Assembly: GCA_903813345.2 (NCBI GenBank)
Contig: CAIIXF020000001.1
Coordinates: 44,533,885-44,597,884 of the forward strand
Source: Owenia fusiformis
Lineage: Eukaryota; Annelida; Polychaeta; Sabellida; Oweniidae
Reading direction: 5' to 3'
DNA: 64,000 bases
Below the pieces are notes generated by a model. The model saw only the letters and a program-made list of their open reading frames with translations, made no database searches and was not told where the DNA came from. A program made the position numbers and the translations under genes. This document shows, piece after piece, positions 1 to 14,125 of the stretch. Position 1 is the first letter of the stretch. Each line of letters starts with the position of its first letter.

Positions 1-2687
1 TTTAAACGATTTGAAAATGTTGATTTTCAATTTTAATTTTTGTGTTGAAATCACGAAAAATCTCGTGAGACTTCATCAAAGCCTATGATTGGTCCTCATT
101 TCCCGGGAAAAGGGCTAAAATTCAAAAGTTGAAGAAGGCCCTGGAAAAGGAGATACTTCGGGAAACGATCCAAAACAACTTCAAATTTGCAACTACTGGA
201 CCAATGCCATACCACGATTGTTAGGTAACGTATCTACAACGACCATTCTCATACCAGAAGAGCAATTTAGTCCGACCATTGCCATACCTCAGAAGTCAGA
301 TATTTCCGGGCATTCCCATACCAAATCCTAAAATATGGGTCCATTGCCATACCAAACGTTGAAAAAGGTACCCCACATGCGCCGAGGATCCCCGTCAAGG
401 TTTATATATAGTGAACCCCCCGGGAATTTACCATGATGATGAGAGTACACAGAGGTGCTCCATCTTGAGCCAATGTCTAATAAGGGAGTGAATATTAGAG
501 AAAATGTCATATGATAAAAGAATACATTATGTGTTAATTATATGCTTAAAAATCTGCTCTAAATTCCTTATACCCCATATGTGAAGTCCATAAAAAGCAC
601 TTATCTATTAAACCTTGTTATTCTCGTACTAATCACAATCTTCCGTGTATGAACTTCATATGATATGAAGAGAAGCATTAAATTAATCCCTTAATATGCC
701 CAGGAACTGTTAATACATGGACTTGAAGTATCTATCATATTAAAAGCAATCAATAGTTCTATTAATTATTCATTCGACTTGTTCTTCTATTATTTGTTAG
801 AAGAAAGCCTCTTGCCTGATAGCTTCTGTAAGACTCTATCTTGATCTGTAACAAAGTCCATGTACACTCAAGTACTTAGTATAAGAGTTCTGAAAAACTG
901 TTTTTGTTTTTTGGATGTTTTTATTTTATTAATTTCACACACTAACAATTACTTGAAAATAACAGCACATGCCCAAAATATCTATGATTTAAAAGTATTT
1001 GGGGCTTGTGGAGTCAAATTAGGAAAACCCCTGGGGTCAACAACTTCTTAGGTAATAAATGTAGCATGACAAACGTGACATCGAATGTTTGATATATATG
1101 GATTGAATATGAGATCCTGGTCAATGACTTCTTTATCAGGACAAATAACAGAAATTAATCATAAGAAAAATTGTGGCAGTAAGTACTATCAATTTAAGCT
1201 ATAGGCATCTGATAATGTTTCTGAATGAATAATTGCTTAAGACCCATTCTGGCTCAATGGCTACAAATAGGCCCTGACAAATGTCATTGGATTCCTTTTA
1301 CATTTGTGTATATTCTGATGCATAAGACAGTAGAATACAATTTAATTTGTAATACCAACTCTTGAAAAAGATCTACACATCGCTTCCGTTTAAAGTAAAC
1401 ATAATACCAAAATGATAATTTCTTAGTTTGAATTGATTCGTAGGACTTCTATATTTGGTTGCAGCAATCTATAGGTGACACAGTTTCAGTTGTTATCACA
1501 TCCTGTGATAATGTATTTCCAGAAAGCTTCATCAATCAGTTTAATATAGAAACATGGAATTAATCAATCTGAAATATTGATATTCATGTCCATAAAACAT
1601 AAGCTAATGAATAGATTCCTGTTTGTTCTTTTAAAGAAAACAAATTTACTAAACTTCAGTCAATTTAATGATTTTTGCCAATTTTAGATTTTTTCACAAG
1701 ATTACTTGAGAACATTTAATCACGGAGTTTTGGGAGAAAGCCTTTCCATGCTATAAATTATTAGGCCTTTTCTGAGGCTTCATTGGAAATACATAGCTGT
1801 GTATTCAGTGCCATATCCAACTCTTTATTTGGTCAAATCATAATATGTTGACTCTGAGACCCAGAAGCTAACAATGTCTTATATCTACTCTAAGGACGGA
1901 AATATTCCCGTCAATATGACTCTTATGAACTTCACCTTTGTCACCTTAGTGATGTCATAATAACAAGAATTGTGAGCAATGTTTGATTCTTTAACCAACT
2001 TCAAATAAAATATATTTTATTTAGTTTGAATAGTGTTATATTTTAATGTACTTTAAATCTATTTACGGACATAAAAAAACATGTTATAAAATCACTGGCA
2101 CGGTTTTTAGTTCGCCATATATCATATTTCCCTTCCATCAATAGTTTAAGCTACTTGTTGTTTAGTTGTAATTTGTAATCCATCGAAACTGTACTAGGCG
2201 TCTTACAGGTCAACAGTGTTCAGTTTGTTGACCGAGCTAATAAAATTTTCTGAAGCTTTAAGGAAAGTTATAGAAGCTATTGTTTAGTTCAAATATTATT
2301 TACAATAAAGTGAAGTAAAAAATGATAAAGCACCATTGTTGCTCTTGTAAGCCTAAAGAAGTCCAAAAGAGATGTTGTGCTTTGTTTGTGCCAAAACAAT
2401 CTGTCAACAAGGGTGACAGCCCTTAACGTCATAAGCTGCCCTTAAAAATCAATATCCCATTCAATAATCTCAAAGATGCCTCCAAAGATTGTAGATTTGT
2501 TCAAACAAATATTGAAGAATATGTGTTCATATTTAAACAAGACGGCAACCTGAACCACAATCGCCATCGCTAAGGACATCAGAGTCTCCGCCATTTTGTT
2601 CAAGAAAGTTATGACATTTTATGAAAATCTTATGGATTTATTGTGATTTTTGATTAACTGGGACTTGTTCCACATCAAAAAGCTTAA
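1..2687. other. Upstream intergenic or 5' flank of the DCLK3-like gene; no gene seen
   Basis: No coding exon is recognised here; open frames are short and AT-rich. Near 190-360 a short motif resembling CCATTGCCATACC recurs about five times at irregular spacing of roughly 30-60 bases, which looks like a degenerate tandem or interspersed repeat. The stretch immediately before 2688 should hold the 5' UTR and promoter of the kinase gene, but no convincing TATA box or CpG-rich core is visible. Confidence 0.5.
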
Positions 2688-2838
2688 ATGGCTACCATGA
2701 AGTATTATGTTCACAAGAATGAAAAACCAAAAAGGAAAATGGGACAGCGTGTCATTGATATTGGGCCAGATCCTCCTAGGATATTCCGCAAATATATCTG
2801 GGGACGAAGTACTGATCAAAGAGATCTTGCTCCGAGAC
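2688..2838 (+). CDS. DCLK3: Probable first coding exon of the DCLK3-like gene
   Basis: An open frame begins at ATG 2688, directly after an in-frame TAA, with a second in-frame ATG at 2697 in a better context (ACCATGA). It encodes a basic N-terminal segment including [19 protein letters not shown] and [17 protein letters not shown], and ends at a strong donor GTAAGT at 2839. It leaves one nucleotide, and the acceptor at 6370-6371 supplies two, so joining to 6372 keeps the reading frame into MPVPNG. The sequence is not low-complexity. The link to the kinase is inferred from phase and donor quality, not from homology. Confidence 0.6.
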
Positions 2839-5800
2839 GTAAGTGATGAAAATAGAAATAGTATATTAAATAATGAATTAGGGTTTTCATGTAACTGAAA
2901 ATATATAAATGTAAATTTGATTAGATTATCAGAGTTTTATTACATCTTTGAAATTACTTGTGATTTAATTGTAATGTGATAGTTTTATTTTAATAGGTAG
3001 ATCATAAATATCAAAATATATGATTTTTCTTTCATTCATTTTTATATGGTTTATCATAAAAATGCTATATTTTTTTCTTTTTTATTATTCTTTTCTGAGT
3101 ACAATTTTTCAGAGATAAACTTTATCAGTCAGAGACATTTGCCACTGATGCCACTTAACTTGGATAATTGTTAAATAATGTATCCGATCATATTCTTAGA
3201 ATAAATGTGGAAATTAAAAATCTATTAAGTATTTACATAGGTTATCATGCCCAAGTCATCATATTCTCCTTAACCACTAAGGAGCAAGAGCATTTGACTT
3301 TTTGCTATTTTTAATAATGTTTTTTTCTTTAATATACGATATACTTGCATTGTGCTTATATCTTAGTATCATAGACATTTGAAAATGTAATTTTTATAAA
3401 TCGGTTGTTTCAGAGTAGAGTGAAGAGTTCTCTTGTCACTCTTTGTATTTGAAATCTTAACTTTGTTAAAACCAACTATTCTAAAATCAACAGAGGGAAA
3501 GAATAACAAGTAAACCTATCAATATAACATCTTGTTCACTTCCAGTACATGCATGTTTTACATTGACTTCCATGTAACTCACTTTGCATACACAACTTCA
3601 AATTTGTGTGATTATTGAATTATGAACTTTGAACTAAAATTCAATTAATATTTGTATTAATGATTATTGGTCTCATAAATTCTGATATAACCAGTTTTCC
3701 TTATTGACCCGAGTATTGATCTCTATTTGGAACAATCAAGACAAAGTAGGCGATGTTATAAATATGGGATCCTGAAATATACTGAATTATATTCTTGGGT
3801 CGGAAATGGAGTATAACACATTTTAGTTAGCAATAATAAGAATTGGTATATTTTCATGTAATAGCAGATAGTGAGAAATACCGTAATTTATAATATGTAT
3901 ACTGTACTATATGAAATAAATAATTAATAAATTCCCTAATGCCATTAACCAGAATCATTGATCATTAATTATTGGTAATACAGAACATATGAGAGACACT
4001 TATTCGATCATTAGCTTCTGTCACAAGTACAATTAGTGAAGTATGTATAGATAATCATTATATCATGGTTACTCATTATATATAGCTACTCATTATATCA
4101 TTGAATGGATATGAATGGTTTGGACATAATTTGCATGTATCATAGTAGAGAAAAAAATTGTTTATGCATTATTGACTACATAGAAGGTATATTTATATTT
4201 TTTTAATGTTATAGCTTGACAATGCGTGACATCTTAAGTATTGCCGTGGTCACATTTGTTCTGATCTTCAACACCGGTGTTCGGCCAATGAGTATATGTT
4301 CACATAACTGAATGCAATTTTGAACAAAATACTCATTGGCCGGGTACTAAAAATCGGAGCACATGTGACCATGGCATATCTGACATTACTTTATGAAAAT
4401 TGAGTATGTATATGATAATTGCACCCACACTTTTTTGTTCAAATACACATATACGTGCCTGCTCATTTTTATGTGACCTTCACAATCTAAAATATGTAAA
4501 CTGTAATAACATAATATATGATACATTATTTATTTATACTTCAGATTGATAAAATCAGCCTTTACTTTGCAATTATTCATAGACCCGCTATATTTATATT
4601 CCTGCAATTATGTTATGAATTCCATTGGGAAATTAAAGAATTGAATGATAAATATACTGTCATTCAGACTGACATTTGGGAAATGAAATATGTCATAACA
4701 ACAAGATAGAGGTAAATTGTATCATTAATTGTATCATAAGTGGTTTATTTATCTGTGAACTTATCTGAATGGTAAAATTCAATAATTTTCTCTTATATTT
4801 GAAAAATCGCCTTAGGCCTTTTTTGGCCTGGTGCCTGACTTTGTTTCTTAAAAAAACTTCTCATAGATTTGCAAACTAACAATAGTGAAAATATTTAAAT
4901 ATATGTTAAGGAATTCTTGTGGAAGCAGGTTTTCCTGAATTTCTTCAAATCAGCCAGCACTCGATAGCACTAAACAACAAAGGAATGGTTCGATATGTTG
5001 AAATTGTATCAATATCTGTCCTTAGATTCAGTTCAATGTCTTAGTTTTATGGAACATCTTTTGTAATACCATCCTTTCAGAATATTTTTATTCTTGAAAT
5101 CAAAATATTGTTTTGTTTATTGAGGACAATTATAGCAACTAGAGGAATGACAATTGCTTCTTATAGAAATATAAAAATAACAATCATTATATCTGAGAAA
5201 ATAAGACATATTCAAATGATATTTACATTTTGTGTAGATTTGTGTTAAAATGACATTGTGTAATAGGAATATCATTTCTGGTTACTAGGCAACATGCCGT
5301 GAAATGAAATTAATATGTTTCACCCCATCGCAGTTAGTAATTAAACCTCGGTGATACAAGTCTGGAACCCTCTGAAGTTTGATAATAAAATGTAATTAAA
5401 TCACATCTTTGACTTAATCCTCAGCATATAGTATATCTGAATAGAAGTCATCTCTTTTCTTGTTAGTCACGCATTATACCTGTGGCATCACCCACATTGA
5501 TGAACGATAAATTAATTACAAAGAGATGTTTTCGTTCGTAGGAATAGGTAACCATGGTGAATAGTCTATTGAGTTAATTACTAGTATACCTGAGATTCTA
5601 CCTGTAGTTTTATTCAATTATGAGAGAAAGAGGATGCATTCATTTATAACATAAATACCTAATTCAGTTAAGATCTGTGAAAAACTTATTAAATCTGTAT
5701 GCTTCAGAAAACATAATACTTTCGGAGTAATGTTTTAATATAATACGAGCAAATATGTATATCTGGAGTCAATACAATAATTATACAATACAATATATAA

Positions 5801-8800
5801 TTTTTGATAAAGGCATTTCATACAGTATTTTTTCTAAATACCTGTATTTCATATGCCAATGGCCTTCTATGTATATACTTTTATATATTTGAATAATAGG
5901 AAAGAAACAATGCTTATGTTGAACACACCTCGTTCCTTAACCCGAAATAATAGACTCAGATGCCTTGATATAGTTATATAGCTCTGTGATTGCATGACTT
6001 GGCATCACTTCCATCTTCAATAATCCCCTGGGTAAAAGTATTTAATGAACCCAAATAGATCCATATACAAGTACAGTAAAGCGTGTATACCTGAACACTT
6101 CTCTTATTTGAACACATCTCTTTTTTGAACACTTCTCAAATGCCAACACTTTTTGGTTCCAATTTTTTGACTCAAATTGACTCAAAACATGAAAATATGA
6201 ACACCTGCAAATTTGAACACTTTTGGCATTTCCCAGTATGGTCTTGATTAGACATGTTTTACTGTGTAGAGTATCATACATAATCAAGAGGGATTTGTAA
6301 CTAGGTTCTGCCTTGTTGCTACATGATATTATATGGAAATTAATCAGACAAGATCGTATCTTCATTATCAGTAGTGCGATCTACTATGCCGGTTCCAAAC
6401 GGGACGTGTTCTGTGGATCATGGAAATGAAAAAAAACACGAAACCGTGGATTGTGTTAAATCAGCACTTGAGGAATATAAGATCCTTGTTGCTTTGGGAT
6501 GTGCTCCAGTTAAGCCTGGGTTAATGTATGAACCTAATATAGGTACTCTTAAGACAAAAATTGAACCAGTCAAAAAACCAAAAGATGACAGGAGTCATCA
6601 AATAGAGATTGCTGTCATAAGTGATGGTATGTATCAAAAAGATTGAACTAGAAAAAAGTGTACATGTATACAATTAATATTTAGAACTATTGCATTTTCT
6701 TTAGGTTTTTGCTGTCATACAGATGTCCAGACATGATCAATGATGACTGGAATGTGGAGTTGTCAAAGAATGTGTTTTTCATTTTGTTTTGATATCATCT
6801 GATTATTTCAATTCTCCTATTAAGCATAAATCTTTATAATTTTATGTTTCCAGGTAAACAACAATCTCAATCCATAGAATACCCTGGCTATTGGAATTCC
6901 ATCGGGAATGCCCCAGGTGGAGTAAAATATGGACCATCAGGATATAGTAACAGATATGGACCAGGGGGGTTCGCTCCTAGTAAATTACGACAAACATATC
7001 CCCAAAGGAAATATTACCCAGGTGGTTTCGGGGCTGGTTCCCGATTGGACAATAGTCAACCTCAACCACGAGGTGGCAGATCAAAACCTAAGGTCATTAC
7101 TGTTGTTAAAAATGGTAGTAAACGACCGAGGCAAATGATCAAAGTTCTGCTCAATAGAGACAGTATACAGGGTTATGATGAACTTATGGGTGACATAACA
7201 GGGTCTTTCCCAAAAGACAAGGGTAAAATACGAAAGCTGTTTACCATAAAAGGGCGTGAGGTGCAAAGTGTTAGCGATTTCTTCCGTGATGATGATGTAT
7301 TTATTGCTATAGGCCAAGAAAAACTGACAGTTGGTGATGTTAATGACATCATCGAAGAACTATATCCTGACAACCCATATGCCAAAAGTCTCGTCAAAGA
7401 ATGGGAGAAAAATCGGAAAAAACCAAAACCAGTGATAAAGGAATACTATCCTGAAAATGACAAAAGAGACAGTGGGTTTGAAGACTCTGGCTCAAGCAAT
7501 AATCAAAAAGATGAGCCAGAGGAGATTATTATTTACAAATCAGGGTCCCCTGCTAAAGACAATAGATCTCCTGAGGAGCTTGCCCAAAGGGAGAAAGCTG
7601 CTCGTATGGATGGTGCCCGTAAAAGAGCTGCTGAAGATGAAAGAGAAAAAGCAAGGAAACGTTATCAGAAACAGCTAGATGCTGAACGACGTGCACTTGA
7701 TGATGAGCGGAGGAGAAGAGGGTTAGTGCCACTGAAAGGAAGTAAAGATCCTTTTAAGAAACTTGAAGATGAGAAGAGGAGGGAGTTAGCAAAACGGGAG
7801 GCTGAGCGTCAGAAAATGCGAGACCAAGAAGAGGATGAGCGGAGAAGGAGGCCTAGGGCTTACCCTAGAGAGGACTCTTATGAATCTGATACAGATGAAA
7901 ATGCAAATAGGAGACGAAAACCTAGATCTCCTTCTCCTCAAACACCACCTCCTAAATCACCTTCCCCACCTCCCAAGGAGCCCACTCCTCCTCCAAAAGA
8001 ACCAACTCCACCACCACCTAAACCTAAAAAAGAACCAAAGGGTCACATCAATAAAACTAAATTTGAGCGTCAAGTTACAAGTATGGATAGAGTGCAAGAT
8101 AAATACATCATAGGTAAAACATTAGGTGATGGTAACTTCGCAGTTGTAAAACAAGCTGAACTGAAGAGTACAGGAGTGAACTATGCTATGAAAATCATAG
8201 ACAAGGCCAAACTGAAAGGCAAAGAACATATGATTGAGAATGAAATTGCACTAATGAGGGAATGCAATCATCCTAATATTGTCAAACTGAAAGAGGAGTT
8301 TGAAACTGGGAAGAATATTTTCCTGGTGATGGAACTTGTTAAGGTGAGAATAATTTTCTAAATAAAAAGTATTTGGCTATCATGTTTTATAAATCTTTAG
8401 ATCAGATATATTTCCGTCAATCATCTTTCTGGAAATTTTGTTTTTAACTTGGTGTTTTGTTTTACCAAGGCTTGGTACATCAAATCTTCCATTCTACATA
8501 GATTTGCTATTCTATGGGAATGTTATTATTATTGCAATATCATTATTACATACTCAAAAAGAAAAATCAGGAAATTACTTTCATGTAACTTAAGATGATT
8601 TTATTTTTATATTCAGCTCATTATTCATTCTCCAGTTGCTACTGAGATCAAACAATTCACTTCAATTTATGTCTAAAACATTTAGTATCACAGTGGTATT
8701 GAAAATATAGCCAATTTATGGCATTTACATTTGATTTCTAGTAATTGTTGCTTAGCAAGCTTTATTTTAAACATTTTCATGAAAAACAAATGAAATGTTG

Positions 8801-11800
8801 ATTAGAGTAAGAATATTTTAGTTGGGCACATCTAAATGTGTTATTACAGTCCCTGGATTCTGTCTGGTTATTCTGACATCTCTAAAGAGCAAGTTATTTG
8901 CATTTATGTCTCTCTGTATTAAGGGGAAGAACTTTTCGTGTTAATCTTGAAACGTGATCTATATCATCATGGCTTTTCTATGACTTTGATTGATTAAATC
9001 TATAAGTTATTTTGCCATTGTTATATCCCATTAGAAAAAGCAAATATTTATATACTTCATTTATAGAATAAAATGCTTGTATTTTGATCTTTTTACCATG
9101 GGCTTTCAAGAGATCTATTGAAAGCCCATGTTTTTACCTTTACTAAGAAGTTGAAACAACATAGTCGGAGACAATGCCACTGAGCTTCTTTGACAAAAAT
9201 ATCAACTCTGACTCTAATAAGATATTTGATCATTGATCTGATCAATGACCCCTTCGTTATTTATGGTAAGGGGGAGTAGTATGAAAATTACTGGCATTTG
9301 AGGTCAGTGACTGCTTCTTTAACAATTTTTAAACTTTGGTGTAATGATAACCTTATACAATTAGATTTTATACCGTGTTTCTCATTCTTATTTCCTCACT
9401 CAGAAACAAATACATTTTCTTCTCTAGGGTGGTGACCTGTTTGATGCTATCACACAGAGTGTTAAGTTCAATGAAGCAGACTCGGCCAGTATGGTTAAAG
9501 ATCTCGCAAATGCTCTCTTCTATCTCCATGCCAGAAACGTTGTACACAGAGACATGAAGCCAGAAAATTTAATGGTAAGTACTGGAGAATGGAGATTCTC
9601 ATAGTGACACCCATTTGTTATAGTACACAAGCGTTATATTGAAAGAGCTTTCAAAAGAATACTCGAGGGTATTTAATAAGATAGAAAATAATAAAGCTCG
9701 AGTTAAAAGGAGTTATTTGCGTATATAGTATACTTGCATTATATCCAAGATTCACAATATTCTCATTGTTCAGATTCATTCATTTTTGTTGTTGTTAGAA
9801 TATAAAATTGCTTCCCGTGTAGTATTTGTTCCATGCTCTTGAAAATAGGTACTGTATAAGAGAAATTTAAGGACTCCATATATATCCCCAATTGTTATTA
9901 CAATTTGGTGGAAGGGGTTTCAAAGGGAAGTCTCAGGTGTAAAAACTTCCTAATAACTGAGTTAATATAGTTTTTTGATGATGGAATGGAAATAATTACC
10001 CTTTTAGCTCGCTTTATAATTACATTAATTAGTTTTTTGCTAAAGTGTTTCAGTGATCGATAGGTAAGTGTGTGTAAGTTGAGAATTTAGCATTGATTGA
10101 TCAACAATACATGAAAAGTAGTACCCTAATACAACTAGATTTTATAAAGTCGTCTTATCAGTATTTTAGTTATTGTCATCACATTAACATGAGTTCTGTC
10201 TTCGTATCGATCAGGTATAACTATTCTAACATGTTTACGGATTTGCGATAATTTTCATTCTTGTTAATAGAGAATCTATTGTTCTGCGCTAAGTTCAAAA
10301 ATACCCAGGTGCATATTTCATGGTGTACTCCTTTGAATGAAACTGCACACAATGAAAAAAAATGTTGGACACGATGCTATTTGTTTGTGTTACTTAGAAT
10401 TGTTATGATGCACAGATGCAGCTGTGCCTGAGACTACATGTGGGTCTCCCAAACGAAACACTGATTCCATGATAATATACCTAATGAGTCAATATAGGTA
10501 ATAAATAAAAAACACTGATTCAACGGTAATGAACCTGATCAACAATTTAATGGTAATAGATAAAACATAGATTTAATGGTAATAAATAAACACTGATTTA
10601 ATGGTAGAAGTACATGTGAAATGGTTAACATGATTGGGTGTGCGCCAACTTAAAATGAAGTTCAATTAACCAGGAACCAAACAGCATTTGATTATCATCT
10701 CGGTTTCTTAGACTTATGGATCGTTTATATTTGAAGAATTGAATAAATATGTGATTACTAGAGAATACAAATTTTGAAATTGAATTGTACATATACCAGC
10801 CTTATGAACCCTAACATCTCAAATTACTGACAAGCTACTAGTTAATCAGGTTTTAGTAGAATTCTACAGAAAAAACGGTAGGTTCTTATTATTTCAGAAA
10901 TGTTATGATTTAGAACGAGCTTAGTCGTCAAGTCTCGTTATCTTTGCTCACTATCTACTTTTTTAGTGCATTTGGTTGAAAAATCTTTATTTAGTGACAT
11001 ATTTTACATGGACTATTTTCAGGTATGCTAATCAATGTATAGATCATTAAAGCTATGTTACGGTTTATGACAGATATTGGCATTATGTGTTTCCTAATAT
11101 ATTTTGTTGTGGAGCTTACAAGCTGTAATTGCGTATTGATTATCAGTTGGTATTATTCCAAGAATAATCTTGTCTTCTCCTTTGATGTATATTACATACT
11201 ATTACAATTAGTCATGAATAAACAATATTTAATTCTATATTTAAATTATTAGTCATTTAAAAAATGTTTGAAAAAATGAGTGATTTACTAATGCTAATAA
11301 AAAAAGATTCACAAGGGCATATCAAAGATAGGATAGAAAATGTTGTTGCAATGTTATTGAGATAAGTGCCAATGAGGCATGCTGTTATTCCGATAAGTCA
11401 ACTTATCAAATAAATTATAGACAATTTATGTAAAATATTGGCTTCATCTAAGCTCTCGTAGCTTCCAGGATATATTTTTATCTTGATTAAACCCGATACT
11501 AATATTTGTACTAGTCTACTTTAAATATATTCACATAAACCAGAATGTAATCTAGTCTGATATTATAAACTTTTTTTTATGAAGGAATAAAGAAAGATTT
11601 TATGATTAAATGATGCAATAAATTCCAGATGATATTTTCTAAAATCATAATTGAGGTCATTTTTTATGATTCATATATGTTAAACAAACAAAAAATAGCG
11701 AGTCAAAATCCATTTTTCATTTATTCATTCAGAGGTCATGGATGGAGTTCTGTATAATTCCAATAAAACATTTGCTATAAATCACAGAACTAAGGTTACA

Positions 11801-14125
11801 ATAAGAACAAATTGAAGAAACAGCTTATCAAAATCCATTTTTCATTTATTCATTTAGAGGTCATGGGTGAAGATAAGAGTTCTGTAAAATTCCAATAAAA
11901 TGTTTGGTATAAATCACAGAACTAAGGTTACTATAAGAACCAATTGAAGAAACAGCTTATCAAAAGCCATTTTTCATTTATTCATTTAGAGGTCATGGGT
12001 GAAGATAAGAGTTCTGTAAAATTCCAATAAAATGTTTGGTATAAATCACAGAACTAAGGTTACAATAAGAACCAATTGAAGAAACAGCTTATCAAAAGCC
12101 ATTTTTCATTTATTCATTCAGAGGTCATGGATGAAGATAAGGAGTTCTGTAAAATTCCAATAAAATATTTGGTATAAATCAGAGAACTAAGGTTACTGTA
12201 AGAACCAATTGAAGAAACAGCTTATCAAAATCCATTTTTCATTTATTCATTTAGAGGTCATGGGTGAAGATACTTCCAATAAAATATTTGCCATAAATCA
12301 TAGAATTGAAATCTTTTATGAAACAAGTATGATAAATGGACCAAAAAACAGCTAGTCAAAATCCAAGGTGTCCTGCATACGTACAATAAATCATAGAATT
12401 CAGGTTAATATGAAAACCAAATAAAAAACAGCTTATGGAAAGGCCATTTTTTCATTCAGAGGTCATGATCAAAGTTAGGTGTCTTACTTTTAAAAGTTCA
12501 ATATATAAACCCCATACTCAATTATATTCTTCAATTTATTTTGATATCGCATTATTTGGCTTTTATTTAACAAATATGAAACGCTCAGGATGTGAATGAA
12601 TCTAATGGATAATTGGAAATAGAGCAAGAATATACAGTTACAAGCCCAATAAGTAAGGACTGGGGCTTACTCTAGTTTGTAATGTAGCTCATAATTAATA
12701 AAATGCAGGAATTTGTGATTAAATGTTTCAATCAAGGGGACTTTATGTTTCATAAATCATTTAATGTGCTAGAAGTTAGTTTGCTAAAAATGAAGAGAAT
12801 ATTTTTTCTAAACATTGTAAAGCTAAGAATCCACAAGTCAGTTGTTAATCTTGTTAATATTTGGATTTTTAAATTAATACATTCTGAATTGAACAAAATT
12901 TATATCTTATGTATTTATTTAAAAATGAAAATGTAGAAAATTAATATACATAGAATTGTATAAAGAATAAAGATATTATTATTTTCTATCTCCAGGTGTG
13001 TAGGAACAAAGATGGTAGCATAACGTTGAAGCTTGGAGACTTTGGCCTTGCCATGGAGGTGAAGGAACCCATTTACACAGTATGTGGTACCCCAACATAT
13101 GTCGCCCCAGAGATACTCACTGAGTCAGGTATGTTCAGCGCACTTGAATCATTAATCTTAAAAAATAGTTTCAACATTATTTTTTTAGTTACCTACTTAT
13201 TCATTATTCTAGCTCCCCATTGATTTAAAAATCTTTAAAAGTTGATCTTCTCTAAGATTATTATTTTAAAGATCAAAATTGTAAGGTTTTTAACATCATA
13301 TCTGCATGTTAACAAAACCATCTAGTTGCATGTAAATAGAGTTTTAGATAAATCCAAATGAAAATATTTGATGAATTAAGAATTAACTAATTTTGTCAGT
13401 TTCTTCATATGATATGAATAAATAGGATACTAGTAATTTCCTAGCCTGATGGAAATAACTACTGTAATGTATTTATCCACCAATAAATCAAGTCCTATTT
13501 AGTAACACAATTAAATGTGATTTCTGTTTTGCAGGTTATGGCCTGGAGGTTGACATGTGGGCACTAGGGGTTATATGTTACATCTTGCTTTGTGGATTTC
13601 CACCATTCAGGAGTCCTGATAGGAACCAGACTGAGTTGTTTGAGTACATCAAAGCTGGAGAGTTTGAATTCCTACGGCCATATTGGGATAAAATTTCTGA
13701 ATGTAAGCTGAAATTCATTCGTTTTAATGATTTTACTGCATTAGAATATGATCTATGTAAATACAAGTGCTAATTTTTTCTGCTGGTTTTGTTGCCTATC
13801 CGATGAACTTTTTAATCTGATTTTTAGTGCATTTTACAAAATCATTATTTGTTATAGGGATATTTTTGATTCTTAGAAGCATTTTTTAATAAATCGTTTC
13901 TTATTTCCAGCTGCAAGAGACTTTATAGATCACCTGATTGTCGTGGACAAGAAGAAACGTTTCAGCGCAATAGATGTACTCTGTCATCCTTGGATTCTGT
14001 CTCGGGGTGGGGCTGATCCCCTTCCAGACAACCTCGCCAATTTCCGAGAGAATAGACGTGAGGAGTTGAAGAGTGAAGCTGATAGAGTGAAGAATGACTT
14101 CAAGAACATCAAATATGACACTTAA
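2688..14125 (+). CDS. DCLK3: Doublecortin-like serine/threonine kinase (DCLK3-like), seven coding exons
   Basis: Microtubule-associated Ser/Thr kinase of the CaMK group. Coding exons: 2688-2838, 6372-6626, 6854-8343, 9428-9574, 12996-13128, 13535-13702, 13911-14125 (stop TAA). All junctions are GT-AG and phases fit, giving 852 residues. A C-type DCX domain lies at about residues 213-295 (starts [11 protein letters not shown], contains DDDVFIA). A Lys/Glu/Arg-rich, probably helical stretch and a proline-rich linker (repeated PPPKEPTPP) follow. The kinase domain spans about 551-808: glycine loop GDGNFAVVK, catalytic Lys in YAMKIID (about 582), HRDMKPEN (Asp about 674), DFG (Asp about 696), [22 protein letters not shown] and PYWDKISE resemble DCLK3 more than DCLK1. 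Catalytic residues are intact, so activity is expected. Only one DCX domain is visible, as in DCLK3. The first exon is inferred from phase; a start at Met 6386 is the alternative. The kinase identity is certain and the N terminus moderately so. Confidence 0.93.
4220..4388. repeat. Palindromic foldback MITE in intron 1 of the kinase gene
   Basis: Two arms of about 60-75 bases face each other around a loop of about 35 bases. The left arm contains TTGCCGTGGTCACAT and CGGCCAATGAGTAT; the right arm contains the imperfect inverse ATACTCATTGGCCG and ATGTGACCATGGCA. There is no coding capacity. The structure is typical of a small non-autonomous inverted-repeat element; the family is not assigned. Confidence 0.6.
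6074..6264. mobile_element. Short pogo-like MITE just upstream of DCLK3 exon 2
   Basis: The left end CAGTAAAGCGTGTATACC is preceded by TA, and the right end is the imperfect inverse, ending ...CATGTTTTACTG. The interior repeats TGAACAC-type motifs, as does the larger CAGTAAA-ended element at 53227-54110, so both probably belong to one family. CAGTAAA termini with a TA target are typical of pogo/Tigger-type DNA transposons. A 107-codon minus-strand open frame runs through it and is not regarded as a gene. It lies about 110 bases before the acceptor at 6371. Confidence 0.5.
9097..9130. repeat. Perfect 13-bp stem hairpin in kinase intron
   Basis: CATGGGCTTTCAA is followed by an 8-base loop and its exact complement TTGAAAGCCCATG. 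It lies about 300 bases before the exon at 9428. There is no T-run terminator logic in a eukaryotic intron. It may be a tiny foldback remnant. Confidence 0.5.
10490..10612. repeat. Degenerate short tandem repeat in kinase intron
   Basis: Motifs of the kind AACACTGATTTAATGGTAAT recur four to five times at about 25-35 base spacing, with substitutions and small deletions. No coding capacity. Confidence 0.4.
11698..12350. repeat. 132-bp tandem repeat, about five copies, in DCLK3 intron
   Basis: The unit starts near AAATCCATTTTTCATTTATT and runs through AGAGGTCATGG, CAGAACTAAGGTTAC and GAAACAGCTTATC. Copies begin at about 11698, 11829, 11962, 12094 and 12228, with a period of 131-134 bases; degenerate partial copies continue to about 12480. 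The units are similar enough that the array must be fairly young. It sits in the 3.4-kb intron between the exons ending 9574 and starting 12996. Confidence 0.8.

Noticed and set aside
6042-6365. 107-codon minus-strand open frame
   Set aside because: It runs through a pogo-like MITE and the start of the DCLK3 exon; composition is repeat-derived.
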